In this document: positions 17,801-25,597 of the stretch, piece by piece
How the letters are laid out: each line of letters starts with the position of its first letter
Position numbering within the stretch: position 1 is the first letter of the stretch
Source of the DNA: an uncultured Collinsella sp.
Lineage (GTDB): Bacteria; Actinomycetota; Coriobacteriia; Coriobacteriales; Coriobacteriaceae
Direction of reading: 5' to 3'
Assembly: GCA_900556875.1 (NCBI GenBank)
Contig: USQQ01000004.1
Span: 68,927-132,926 of the forward strand
Length of the DNA: 64,000 bases
Made by a program: the position numbers and the translations under genes
Notes under the pieces: generated by a model
What the model saw: only the letters and a program-made list of their open reading frames with translations
Told to the model about the DNA's origin: nothing
Database searches by the model: none

Positions 17801-18106
17801 TTCCAAAATGCTCTGATGCGGAATGAGGTTATAGCTCTGGAACACAAAGCCGATGCGATTATTGCGATAGGCATCCCAATCGCGGTCGTTGAAGTCCTTG
17901 GTCGAGATGCCGTCGATCAGCAAATCGCCCGAATCGAAATGATCGAGTCCACCGATGACGTTGAGCATCGTAGTTTTACCCGAACCCGAGGGACCCAGAA
18001 TGGCTACGAACTCGTTATCGCGAAAAGACAGGCTTACGCTGTCGAGCGCTACCTGCGTAAACGACTGCGTAACGTACCTTTTGCAAATAACTCTGAGATC
18101 CAGCAT
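14852..18106 (-). CDS. MacB-like ABC transporter, ATPase fused to permease
   Basis: A 1084-residue fusion. Residues 1-215 are the ATPase: Walker A GPSGSGKTT, Q-loop FVFQSYNLIP, signature LSGGQMQRVAIARAL, Walker B IVLADEPTGALD, H-loop VTHN. A first membrane helix at about 270 follows (GIIGIAAILALSNGV), then a large extracytoplasmic domain of about 650 residues. This has a Gly/Ser/Asp-rich stretch and a coiled, Gln-rich section. Three FtsX-type helices complete the C-terminus. The ATG at 18106 is chosen because AGAGAGG lies nine bases upstream; the TTG at 18115 would be on top of it. It probably exports a peptide or acts mechanically on the envelope; the substrate is unknown. Confidence 0.9.
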   Translation of the reverse strand: MLDLRVICKRYVTQSFTQVALDSVSLSFRDNEFVAILGPSGSGKTTMLNVIGGLDHFDSGDLLIDGISTKDFNDRDWDAYRNNRIGFVFQSYNLIPHQSILENVELALTLTGVGHAERRQRARKALEAVGLGEHVDKRPSQLSGGQMQRVAIARALINDPEIVLADEPTGALDSTTSVQVMDLLKDVARDRLVIMVTHNPELAYKYATRIVNLADGKVTDDSDPFDAAEAARREAKPTRKTSMSFVTALGLSARNLMTKKGRTVMTAFAGSIGIIGIAAILALSNGVNDYIKKVEEDTLSSYPLTISKQDYDLSSMMGGQGATDEEASKGEDSSDGATGGKAQGTDKIPVVTAVKDMFASVKSNDMTSFKAWLDDGGDGIDKEVNAIQYGYGVTPVVYRAGKGDEKPVRLVPNAMTEAMSGGASSAATVSMDSMGTSVFNEMIDDQSLLDSQYDVVAGHWPTSANEAVMVLSSRGTVGDYTLYSIGALDIDELNDLVNSAMTADGKVKTPKTGSDFTYDDALSTTFKVLSPADAYRKNEETGMWTDMSGDADFMKAKVADGIDVRIVGVVRPNETANASALSPGIAYTHALTRQLMERAADSQIVQEQLAHPETDVFTGKTFDELQGEAKQGVDLSSMFSVDEAALKSAFSLDSSALSGAAGGMDLSSLDLSGLDIDLSGVGKDIDFGDIMAKAPAPDFSGIFDGLELTPEQMQQVGALANQLFEGFMRSDQFKALSPEDLKDASKLAAAFSAYLENDAAAQQYLAQLRALGGDVLAERLQQAMTDYVQKQLAPYLQQAMDQVTKTISDQIATTVSSQLKAGAAGLMGQMATQMSSSIANLASAMRVDASAFARAIHFNMDAEDLSSLMMSYAKASQLTYDNNLTTLGYADEADPISVKIFPRDFEAKERVLDHIDAYNKQVKAAGHDEQAISYTDYMGIIMGSVTDIVNTISLVLIAFVSISLVVSSIMIGIITYISVLERKKEIGILRAIGASKRNVANVFNAETFIEGLIAGVFAIVVVVLVSFPVNAWALAAKQVPNLMSLPVQDALILIAMSVLLTVVAGLLPARSASKKDPVEALRSE

Positions 18107-18233
18107 GGACGGCAACCTCTCTCGCGCGGGCGCGCTCGCCCGCTCCCCCCGCCGTTCACGTTCGGCGCGTTTGTCCTACTCTATCCTCATTTTTGGCCGA
18201 TACCAGTGAAGAATGTAACGAACCGCGCCAAAA

Positions 18234-18317
18234 AACGAACGGGACAGCACGCCGCATGGCGCACCATCCCGCATATAACATCCCCGATGCGACAAAGAGG
18301 CTGTCACTTTGTCACAT
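18234..18317. repeat. 84-bp composite repeat (hairpin + REP palindrome, copy 4)
   Basis: An AACGAACGGGA hairpin unit is followed by a divergent copy (18287-18317) of the 31-bp palindrome. The whole 84 bp is repeated in the same orientation at 24202-24285. It lies between the CoA-disulfide-reductase-like gene and the ABC transporter start. Confidence 0.85.
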
Positions 18318-18328
18318 TCCAATGCGCG

Positions 18329-20020
18329 CTACTTTTCGAGCCCGCACGGCATAACGTTAGCGCTGCCGCGGCGAGCCTCAGTCACGGCTGCAAAGAAGCG
18401 ATAGCCGCCCGAGAAGTTAAAGCACTCAAAGCCATGCTGCGCCAAAATGCGGCAAGCAATGTAGCTGCGAATGCCGCTCTGGCAAATCACGTAAACCGGC
18501 TTGGCCCGGTCGAGCTCGCCCAGGCGATTGCGCAAATCATCGACGGGAATGTTTACGAAACCATCGATATGCCCGCGCTCATACTCCCCTTCCGTACGAA
18601 CATCGAGCAGCTGCACGCTGCCATCGCGTGGCAAGTTGGGCTCATCCTCCCAATGCCACTGCGCCAGTATGCCGCGATTGAGGTTCTCGATCATAAAGCC
18701 CGCCATATTGACGGGATCCTTCGCCGATGAATACGGCGGCGCGTATGCTAGGTCCAAATCCTTAAGCCTATCGCCGCGCATGCCTGCCTGGATGGCAGTC
18801 GCCAGAACGTCGATACGCTTGTCCACACCATCGATGCCCACGATTTGCGCACCCAGCAGGCGCAATCCCTGCTTCTCGAAGACAACCTTCATGGTCATGG
18901 GCGTTGCACCCGGATAATAACCCGCATGCGAACCGGGCGACAGGACCACGCTGTCGCAGTCAACTCCCGCCGCGTGTGCCGCCTTTTCGGATAGTCCCGT
19001 GCTTGCCGCCGTCAAGTCGAATACCTTGATAACCGATGAGCCCAACGATCCGAGGTAGCAGCTGTCCATGCCGGCTATGACATCGGCGACGACACGCCCC
19101 TGCTTGTTGGCGGGGCCGGCGAGCGAAATGACCGCGTCCTCGCCGGTCACCTGATGCGTGACCTGCACGGCATCGCCCACGGCATACACGTCGGCAGCAG
19201 AGGTCTCCATGCGGTCGTTGACCACAATAGCCCCCTTGATGCCCAGTTCGAGCCCCGCCTCTTGCGCCAGATGGCTCTCAGGTGCCACGCCAATGGCAAG
19301 CAGCACCATATCGGCTCCGATAGGGTCATCGCCCGCAACATGGGTGACAACGCGGCCATCAACTTCCTCAAAACCTGTCACATCGGCCTTGAGGCGCAGA
19401 TCGATACCGTGCTCACGCACCTCGGTATGCAAAAGGGTCGCCATGTCGTAATCCAGGTTGTTCATAAGCTGGACGGGACGCTGCAGAAGGGTCACCTGGA
19501 GCCCCAGCTCGCACAGATTCTCCGCCGTCTCGACGCCAATGAAGCCGCCGCCGATCACGACGGCACTGCTCGGTCGCCGCTCTCGAACATAGCTGTGAAT
19601 ACGCAGCGTGTCCTCAACGGTGCGTAGGCTAAAGATTTTATCCGAGTCGATGCCCGGCAACGCAGGGCGAATCGGCTTTGCACCCGGCGACAGGATGAGC
19701 TTGTCATACGTCTCGACAAATTCCTCGCCCGTCAGCATATTGCGAACCTCGACCGTATGCGAATCGGGATGGATGGCAAACACCTCGTGACTCGTCTTGA
19801 CCGCAATGCGAAAGCGATCCCAAAAGCCCTTGGGAGACTGCAGCGTCAATGCGCTCTCTTCTTCTATCACGCCGCCAATGTAGTACGGAAGCCCACAGTT
19901 GGCATACGATACAAAACCCGTGCGCTCAAAGATGACAATTTGGGCCTGCTCGTCGAGTCTGCGCAAACGTGCCGCCGCCGATGCGCCGCCCGCGACGCCT
20001 CCAACGATAACCACCTTCAT
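18329..20020 (-). CDS. CoA-disulfide reductase-like flavoprotein with C-terminal rhodanese domain
   Basis: A 563-residue FAD/NAD(P)H enzyme of the CoADR-rhodanese group (also annotated as NADH oxidase or persulfide reductase). The N-terminal FAD site is VVIVGGVAGGASAAARLRRLD; the redox cysteine is in SYANCGLPYYIGG. The NAD site is VVIGGGFIGVETAENL, and FAD is also bound at VYAVGDAVQV. Residues 460-555 form a rhodanese domain with active-site motif CQSGIRS. The fused rhodanese suggests reduction of persulfides or polysulfides rather than only CoA disulfide. A truncated rhodanese frame ends two bases upstream. Confidence 0.9.
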   Translation of the reverse strand: MKVVIVGGVAGGASAAARLRRLDEQAQIVIFERTGFVSYANCGLPYYIGGVIEEESALTLQSPKGFWDRFRIAVKTSHEVFAIHPDSHTVEVRNMLTGEEFVETYDKLILSPGAKPIRPALPGIDSDKIFSLRTVEDTLRIHSYVRERRPSSAVVIGGGFIGVETAENLCELGLQVTLLQRPVQLMNNLDYDMATLLHTEVREHGIDLRLKADVTGFEEVDGRVVTHVAGDDPIGADMVLLAIGVAPESHLAQEAGLELGIKGAIVVNDRMETSAADVYAVGDAVQVTHQVTGEDAVISLAGPANKQGRVVADVIAGMDSCYLGSLGSSVIKVFDLTAASTGLSEKAAHAAGVDCDSVVLSPGSHAGYYPGATPMTMKVVFEKQGLRLLGAQIVGIDGVDKRIDVLATAIQAGMRGDRLKDLDLAYAPPYSSAKDPVNMAGFMIENLNRGILAQWHWEDEPNLPRDGSVQLLDVRTEGEYERGHIDGFVNIPVDDLRNRLGELDRAKPVYVICQSGIRSYIACRILAQHGFECFNFSGGYRFFAAVTEARRGSANVMPCGLEK

Positions 20021-20022
20021 AG

Positions 20023-20175
20023 CTAACGCACCACCTTTCCCGTGTAGCCGCTTATGCCGCCGATATTCTTGACACTGCCATACCCAGAACGCTTAAGAAA
20101 ACTCACAGCTTGGTTGCTTCGCGCACCGCTCAGGCAATGCACGAGAAGCTGCGTGCCCTTTCGACGTATACCCAT
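20023..20175 (-). pseudogene. C-terminal half of a rhodanese domain
   Basis: A 50-residue frame carrying the rhodanese active-site loop (VHCLSGARSNQA) and the following NIGGISGYTGKV segment, but lacking the N-terminal half of the domain. It lies between a terminator and the CoADR-like gene, with its TAG only two bases before that ATG. It has no clear ribosome-binding site. It could be the remnant of a stand-alone rhodanese gene, or a functional mini-protein. Confidence 0.55.
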
Positions 20176-20193
20176 GATGCTACCCCGAAGCAG

Positions 20194-20221
20194 AAAAAAG
20201 AGTCGCTGTTTCCAGCGACTC
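20194..20221 (-). terminator. Terminator after the TlpA-like gene
   Basis: Stem GAGTCGCTG / CAGCGACTC followed on the minus strand by six T residues, about 25 bases after the stop of the lipoprotein gene. Confidence 0.88.
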
Positions 20222-20246
20222 CCCTTCAGTTGTCTGTCCCACGGAC

Positions 20247-21209
20247 TTACTGTTCGCTCTTCGCGAGTGCCTGATCGATCAGTTTGTTGAGCGCCTCGCG
20301 CTGCTCAGCGGAGTTGATGCCGCCCATGATCGGCTCTCCCACAATGTTACCGTTCTGGTCGATCACGTAGGTGGTCGGGAACGAGTACAGGTTGGAGGTG
20401 AACTTTCCGGCCTCGCTGTCCGACTTAAACCAGATGTTTTTATACGTCACGCCCTTCTTGGAAAGCACGTCCCTGGCATCGGCCACCGCGTCTTTGTTGC
20501 CATCGAGCGTAAAGGAATTAACACCCACGACCTGGCCGCCCTTCTCGGCAAGCTCCTTGTTGAGCTTCTCCAGATCGCCCAGCTCTCCCACGCACGGCTT
20601 GCAGGTGGTAAACCAGAAGTTCATGACGGTGACCTTGTTCTTGGAGAACAGCTCGTCGCTGTTTACATCGTTGCCGTCCAAGTCCTTGCCCTTAAAGCTG
20701 GGGAACTTCGTCTCCCCGCTCTCGCCGTTGGTCATACCCGCGGTCGAGGCATCAACGCTCTCCCCCTCGCCGGGCGTGCTGCCACATCCGGGGAACTCCT
20801 TCTCCAGCGCCATGAGCTTGTCCTCGATCTCCTTGACCTGCTGCGCGCCGGCCTTAAGCGTCTTAAGCTCGTCAGCCGCAAACTGATCCTTGGCGCCCTC
20901 GATGGTATCGAGCAAGAAGTCACCGTAGTTCTTGCCGTCCTCAATCATGGGGGTGTCTTTGTTGGCCGCAAGGAACACCTTTTCCCATAGGGCGTTATCG
21001 CTCGCAAAGATCTCGTTTTCCTTTTGCAGCAGCTGCTGATACAGCTCGGCCGCCTCCTCGGCACTTGACGGCTTTTGCGCTATGAGCTCGGCAATCTGCG
21101 CATCGCCGCTCGTAGCATCCTTCGCGTCGCCCTTGGGGGCAGAGCACGCCGCGAGAGTCAGCGCCAGCACGGGCAGCATCAGCAGGGCCGCAATTTTTGA
21201 CAGTTTCAT
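20247..21209 (-). CDS. TlpA-like thiol-disulfide oxidoreductase lipoprotein
   Basis: A 320-residue exported lipoprotein. The signal peptide ends in the lipobox LAAC (Cys22). A helical region of about 130 residues follows, then a TlpA/ResA-type thioredoxin fold from about 175 with the active site FTTCKPCVGELGDL and the cis-proline in SFPTTYVID. It would reduce disulfides outside the membrane, drawing electrons from a membrane partner. The 4Fe-4S membrane protein directly upstream in the same operon is a good candidate for that partner. Confidence 0.9.
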   Translation of the reverse strand: MKLSKIAALLMLPVLALTLAACSAPKGDAKDATSGDAQIAELIAQKPSSAEEAAELYQQLLQKENEIFASDNALWEKVFLAANKDTPMIEDGKNYGDFLLDTIEGAKDQFAADELKTLKAGAQQVKEIEDKLMALEKEFPGCGSTPGEGESVDASTAGMTNGESGETKFPSFKGKDLDGNDVNSDELFSKNKVTVMNFWFTTCKPCVGELGDLEKLNKELAEKGGQVVGVNSFTLDGNKDAVADARDVLSKKGVTYKNIWFKSDSEAGKFTSNLYSFPTTYVIDQNGNIVGEPIMGGINSAEQREALNKLIDQALAKSEQ

Positions 21210-21243
21210 GGTTCCTCCGTTGTATCGAAACTTATATAGATAC

Positions 21244-22155
21244 CTATTTGTTTTCGCAGGCTTGCGCGGGCTGCGCGGGTTTGTCGCCCGTCACACCCAG
21301 CCCATAGCGAAAGCTAATGGCATCGACGGGGCATGCGCCCACGCATTTGCCGCAACGAATGCACTCGGCATGGTTGGGCGTACGCGTAACGTCCACGTCC
21401 ATCTGGCACACTTTGGCGCACTTACCGCACGAGACGCATTTGCACTGGTCAACCTGAATCCCCAGCAACGACACCTTGTTCATGAGCGCATAAAACGCAC
21501 CGAGGGGGCAAATCCATTTGCAGAAGGGGCGGTAGAACAGCACGCTCAGCACCGCAACCGCAATGAGGATCGCGAGCTTCCAGGAAAAGAGCTTTCCCAG
21601 CGCGGAGCGGATTCCCGTATTCATGATGGACAGCGGAATCGCGCCCTCGAGCACACCCTGCGGGCAGATGTACTTGCAAAAGAACGGGTCGCCCATACCC
21701 ACATCGTTAACCACCAAGACGGGCAGTAGCACCACGGCAAACAGTAGCACGGCATACTTGATGTACGTGAGCGGCTTGAGCTTTTTCGTGGAGAGCTTTT
21801 TGCTGGGAATCTTATGCAGAAGCTCTTGCAGCCATCCAAACGGACACAAAAAGCCGCATACAAAACGTCCCAGTAGCACGCCGATCAGAATGAGCGTTCC
21901 GGTGACGTAATACGAAAAGCTGAACTTAGACGATCCCACCACCGACTGAAACGACCCGATGGGGCACGCACCCGAGGCCGCTGGACACGAGTAGCAGTTA
22001 AGCCCCGGCACGCAGACGGCTTTGCCGGCTCCCTGGTAGATACCGCCCTTGGCAAAGTTAGGCAGGTGAATATTGGTCGCAAGCGTCGCCGCCGCCTGAA
22101 TCAATCCGCGGAATCTCGCCAAAAGATGCGATGCAGTGTTTTTTCTTTTATCCAA
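21244..22155 (-). CDS. 4Fe-4S membrane protein (NapH/NosR-like ferredoxin family)
   Basis: A 303-residue membrane electron-transfer protein. A cysteine-rich N-terminal stretch (CVPGLNCYSCPAASGACPIG) precedes helices and two CxxxCP motifs (CGFLCPFGWLQE, CKWICPLGAFYA). Two ferredoxin-type 4Fe-4S clusters at the C-terminus are CVSCGKCAKVCQMDV and CIRCGKCVGACPVDA. I place the start at the TTG at 22155: it overlaps the stop of the upstream microprotein by eight bases and has GGAG ten bases before it. The longer open frame upstream is simply the overlapping gene read in another frame. Confidence 0.85.
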   Translation of the reverse strand: MDKRKNTASHLLARFRGLIQAAATLATNIHLPNFAKGGIYQGAGKAVCVPGLNCYSCPAASGACPIGSFQSVVGSSKFSFSYYVTGTLILIGVLLGRFVCGFLCPFGWLQELLHKIPSKKLSTKKLKPLTYIKYAVLLFAVVLLPVLVVNDVGMGDPFFCKYICPQGVLEGAIPLSIMNTGIRSALGKLFSWKLAILIAVAVLSVLFYRPFCKWICPLGAFYALMNKVSLLGIQVDQCKCVSCGKCAKVCQMDVDVTRTPNHAECIRCGKCVGACPVDAISFRYGLGVTGDKPAQPAQACENK

Positions 22156-22294
22156 TTCCGATACACTCCAAGCACAGCCTGATTGCCTTGGCCAGCACGG
22201 CATCTGCCTCGCCGCGCATAATTCCAAAGCCAACCATGGCTACCCCAACGATCAGCAAAGCCACCTGCGCCACAGGCTTAATCGCTTTGAACAA
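22148..22294 (-). CDS. CD1871A-type CXXC microprotein
   Basis: A 48-residue protein: one membrane helix (VALLIVGVAMVGFGIM), then RGEADAVLAKA and the C-terminal motif CLECIGIG. This pattern matches the CD1871A family of CXXC-containing small proteins from clostridia, which accompany 4Fe-4S and thioredoxin-like genes. The first codon is TTG at 22294 with AGGAG eight bases upstream, which is why automated calling would miss it. Its stop overlaps the start of the 4Fe-4S gene. It is probably the first member of the membrane thiol relay. Confidence 0.8.
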   Translation of the reverse strand: MFKAIKPVAQVALLIVGVAMVGFGIMRGEADAVLAKAIRLCLECIGIG

Positions 22295-22383
22295 TCTGAC
22301 CACTCCTTTCGTTTCGCGACCCATTGGACCATACCGACTATAAAATCCGTGTTAAGCGTGAATGACTATGCAAGGAGAACGTT

Positions 22384-23058
22384 ATGCGCATCTTGGTCGT
22401 CGAGGACGAGCGGGCGCTGTGCGATGCGATCGCACGCAGCCTGCGCAACTTGGCCTATAGCGTCGACTGCTGCTACGACGGGCAGCAGGCCCTCGATCTA
22501 CTCGATGTCGAGACCTTTGATCTTGTCGTGCTCGACCTCAATCTCCCCCATGTCGACGGCATGACCGTGCTCAGGCAACTCAGGACAACTGATTGTGAGA
22601 CCAAGGTGCTTGTGCTCTCGGCACGTGGCGAGGTCTCCGACAAGGTAGCGGGGCTCGATGCGGGCGCCAACGACTACCTCACCAAGCCGTTCCATCTTGA
22701 CGAGCTGGCGGCACGTATACGCAGCCTCACGCTCAGGCGCTTTACGCAAAGCGACGTTGTTCTAACCTGTGGATTGTTGAGCTTTGACACCAAGGCGCGC
22801 CTCGCCTCCGTGGGCGGCGAGACCCTATCCCTCACGCGCAAGGAGACCGGCATCTTGGAATACCTGATGCTTAACCAGGGGCGGCCGGTGAGCCAGGAAG
22901 AGCTTATCGAGCATGTATGGGACAGCAGCGTCAACAGCTTTAGCAACGCGACCCGCGTGCACATCTCGTCGCTGCGCAAAAAGCTGCGCGGCGCGTTGGG
23001 GCACGACCCCATCCGCAACCGAATCGGCGAAGGCTACGTTATGGAGGACGGCAAATGA
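22384..23058 (+). CDS. OmpR-family response regulator
   Basis: A 224-residue regulator with receiver domain (phospho-acceptor Asp in LVVLDLNLPHVDG, Lys in YLTKPF) and OmpR winged helix (LSLTRKETGILEYLMLNQGRPVSQEELIEHVW, then VHISSLRKKLR). AAGGAGAACGTT precedes the ATG. It overlaps its kinase gene by four bases and is divergent from the thiol-redox operon, which is a plausible target. Confidence 0.95.
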   Translation: MRILVVEDERALCDAIARSLRNLAYSVDCCYDGQQALDLLDVETFDLVVLDLNLPHVDGMTVLRQLRTTDCETKVLVLSARGEVSDKVAGLDAGANDYLTKPFHLDELAARIRSLTLRRFTQSDVVLTCGLLSFDTKARLASVGGETLSLTRKETGILEYLMLNQGRPVSQEELIEHVWDSSVNSFSNATRVHISSLRKKLRGALGHDPIRNRIGEGYVMEDGK

Positions 23059-24203
23059 AGCGGCTGTCGCTGCAGTGGCGCATCACGTTGATGACGGCAC
23101 TGCTGATATGTTCAACCTGCGTACTTATGAATTGCCTGGTTGGCTACTCCGGCATGCGCTACATGGACTCGATCGGCAATGAACTATCGGCGCACAGCAA
23201 GGTGGAGGCGGCCTCGCCCAGCTCATTTGACCCGACAAACAAAGAGCTCGACGACGCGCTGACCATCGTCGTGAACGACGCCCAAGAATCGTTTGGCGCG
23301 ACGAGCTGGTATATAACTGCGGCGGTGACGCTGCTCGGCGGCGTGCTGGCCTACTTTGTGAGCGGACATGCGCTGCGGCCGTTGCGCTTCTTTGCGACGC
23401 AAGTCGAGAGCGTGCGGCCCGACAACCTCGCCGACACAAAAATCAGCGAGGACGTGCCCTCTGAACTCAGGCGCTGCAGCGCGTCGTTTAACGACATGAT
23501 TACCCGCCTTGACGAGGGATTTTCCGCACAAAGACAGTTTACGGGCAATGCGGCGCACGAACTGCGCACGCCGCTTGCGCTCATGCAGGCCCAGGTTGAG
23601 CTGTTTTGCGCCGAGCACCCCGACGTCGACGCCGATACAGCGAGCCTGCTCGGGCTGCTGCAGGAGCAGACCGAGCGAATGACGCACATGACAAAGACCC
23701 TGCTCGAGATGAGCGAGCTGCGCAGTGTCCCTTGCAACGATGTGATTGACCTGGCGCCGATGATCGAAGAAGTGCTCACGGACCTGGCACCCCTTGCCGA
23801 GCAAAAAGACATCACGCTTACAAGTGAGGGCGACGCGCAAACGATCGGCAGCGATACGCTAATCTATCGGCTGCTGTTCAACTTGACCGAAAACGCCATA
23901 CGCTATAGCGCGCCCAACTCGACCGTGCAAATCAACGCCTGCGCCGAAGGCGACCGCGTGCTGCTACGCGTGCGCGACCAGGGACCGGGCATTCCCGAGC
24001 AATACCAGACGAGCATCTTTCAGCCCTTCTTTCGCGTCGACAAATCGCGCAGCAGGGCATATGGCGGCGTGGGGCTGGGGCTTGCACTGGTCTGGGAGAT
24101 TGCCGCACTCCACGGCGGCTCCATCGAGGTCGAAGAGAGCTCGGAGCGCGGAACGACCATGCTCGTGACTCTTCCCACTCGCGCACTCGGCTCATTAAAA
24201 TAA
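23055..24203 (+). CDS. Sensor histidine kinase
   Basis: A 382-residue membrane kinase. Two membrane helices (about 10-30 and 76-97) flank a short outside loop of some 45 residues. A HAMP region follows, then the HisKA box (FTGNAAHELRTPLALMQAQ) and HATPase motifs (NLTENAIRYS, VRDQGPGIPE, GGVGLGLALVWEIA). The ATGA overlap with the response regulator shows translational coupling. The small sensor loop suggests a membrane or redox signal rather than a bulky ligand. Confidence 0.94.
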   Translation: MKRLSLQWRITLMTALLICSTCVLMNCLVGYSGMRYMDSIGNELSAHSKVEAASPSSFDPTNKELDDALTIVVNDAQESFGATSWYITAAVTLLGGVLAYFVSGHALRPLRFFATQVESVRPDNLADTKISEDVPSELRRCSASFNDMITRLDEGFSAQRQFTGNAAHELRTPLALMQAQVELFCAEHPDVDADTASLLGLLQEQTERMTHMTKTLLEMSELRSVPCNDVIDLAPMIEEVLTDLAPLAEQKDITLTSEGDAQTIGSDTLIYRLLFNLTENAIRYSAPNSTVQINACAEGDRVLLRVRDQGPGIPEQYQTSIFQPFFRVDKSRSRAYGGVGLGLALVWEIAALHGGSIEVEESSERGTTMLVTLPTRALGSLK

Positions 24204-24285
24204 CGAACGGGATGGCACGCCGCGTGGCGTACCATCCCGCACATAATATCGAGGATGTGACAAAGGGACTGTCCCTTTGTCACAT
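24202..24285. repeat. 84-bp composite repeat (hairpin + REP palindrome, copy 5)
   Basis: Second copy of the composite seen at 18234. The GGGATGG...CCATCCC hairpin starts on the kinase stop codon, and the 31-bp palindrome occupies 24255-24285. The length and order are the same as in the first copy. Confidence 0.88.
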
Positions 24286-24319
24286 CTGCTAGTTCTCGTC
24301 GCCTACCAGCTGAGTTAGC

Positions 24320-25300
24320 TTACTCCCACTCGACCGTGCCAACGGGCTTCGGCGTGAGGTCGTAGCAAACGCGGCAAATACCGGGGACCTCGGCGGTCAC
24401 GCGAGCGGTAATGCGCTTGAGCAGCGCCCAGTCGAGCTCAGGCACCTCGGCGGTCATGACATCGACGGTGTTGATGCAGCGGATGATACAGGGCCAATCG
24501 TAGGCGCGCTTGCCCTCGCGCACGCCGGTGGCGCGGAAGTCGGGCACGACGGCAAAATACTGCCAGATGGTCAGACCCGCCTTGTCGATCTCCTCGCGCA
24601 CGATCGCGTCGGCTTCGCGCAGCGCCTCAAGACGGTCGCGGGTGATGACACCAAGGCAGCGGACGCCCAGGCCGGGACCGGGGAACGGCTGGCGCTCGAC
24701 CATGTTCTCGGGCAGGCCGAGCTCGCGACCCACGACGCGGACCTCGTCCTTGTACAGCAGTTTGACGGGCTCGCAGAGCTCAAACTGCAGATCCTCGGGC
24801 AGACCGCCCACGTTGTGGTGAGCCTTCACGCCGTCTTGGGACTCAAGAATGTCGGGATAGATGGTGCCCTGGGCGAGGAAACTGACCTCGTCGCCAACCT
24901 TGCGGGCCTCCTCCTCGAACACGCGGATAAACTCGGCACCGATGATCTTGCGCTTGGCCTCGGGCTCCTCGACGTCCACGAGCTTATCCAGGAAGCGATC
25001 GGTCGCGTCCACATAGACCAGGTTAGCGTCCATCTGGTTCTTGAAGACGTCGATGACCTGTTCGCTCTCACCCTTGCGCATCAGGCCGTGGTTCACATGC
25101 ACGCAAATGAGCTGCTTGCCGATGGCCTTGATGAGCAGGGCCGCGACAACCGAACTGTCGACGCCGCCGGAAAGAGCCAGCAGGACCTTCTTGTCGCCGA
25201 TCTGCTCGCGGATTGCAGCGACCTGCTCATCGATGAACACCTGGGCAAGTTCGGGAGTGGTGATACGCACCATGTCGTCGGGACGCTTGTTGGGATCCAT
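24320..25300 (-). CDS. guaA: GMP synthase, stand-alone ATP-pyrophosphatase (amination) subunit
   Basis: A 326-residue protein matching only the C-terminal half of ordinary GuaA. It has the PP-loop LLALSGGVDSSVVAALL, the segments HVNHGLMRKGESEQV and RQPFPGPGLGVRCLGV, and ends KPVGTVEWE. It adenylates XMP and aminates it to GMP. The glutamine amidotransferase domain normally fused at the N-terminus is absent, and AAGGAG with an ATG marks a genuine start here. A separate amidotransferase subunit (as in archaea) would have to be encoded elsewhere, or ammonia is used directly. Confidence 0.92.
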   Translation of the reverse strand: MDPNKRPDDMVRITTPELAQVFIDEQVAAIREQIGDKKVLLALSGGVDSSVVAALLIKAIGKQLICVHVNHGLMRKGESEQVIDVFKNQMDANLVYVDATDRFLDKLVDVEEPEAKRKIIGAEFIRVFEEEARKVGDEVSFLAQGTIYPDILESQDGVKAHHNVGGLPEDLQFELCEPVKLLYKDEVRVVGRELGLPENMVERQPFPGPGLGVRCLGVITRDRLEALREADAIVREEIDKAGLTIWQYFAVVPDFRATGVREGKRAYDWPCIIRCINTVDVMTAEVPELDWALLKRITARVTAEVPGICRVCYDLTPKPVGTVEWE

Positions 25301-25597
25301 GCAGAGCTCCTTCTCGGTTCGATGGAAATGCGCCGCGCGTATGCAGACGCACCGTCATATGACCTCATTATATGCAGAACGAGATACGTTTCCCATCGCT
25401 GCGACAGAGCTTTTTGCAGGGGCGGCAGTTTTTCTATATCCCAAGGTCAGCTAGACTTCGGTAGCCACCTTGGGAGCATCGCCAATAGACTCTTCCTTTA
25501 TACGTTCGGCACAATCGTAGGCGATACCCACAAATTCCAGTCCCGAGCAACAAGAGTACAATTGCTGCTAGTGTTGCCAGCTGTTGGGAGATGGAAG

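Noticed and set aside
18107..18115. TTG start for the ABC transporter
   Set aside because: It would sit directly on the AGAGAGG ribosome site that serves the ATG at 18106.
24815..25597. N-terminal extension of the LuxR gene
   Set aside because: In frame, but antisense to guaA and without LuxR-like sequence; a good ribosome site exists at 25598.
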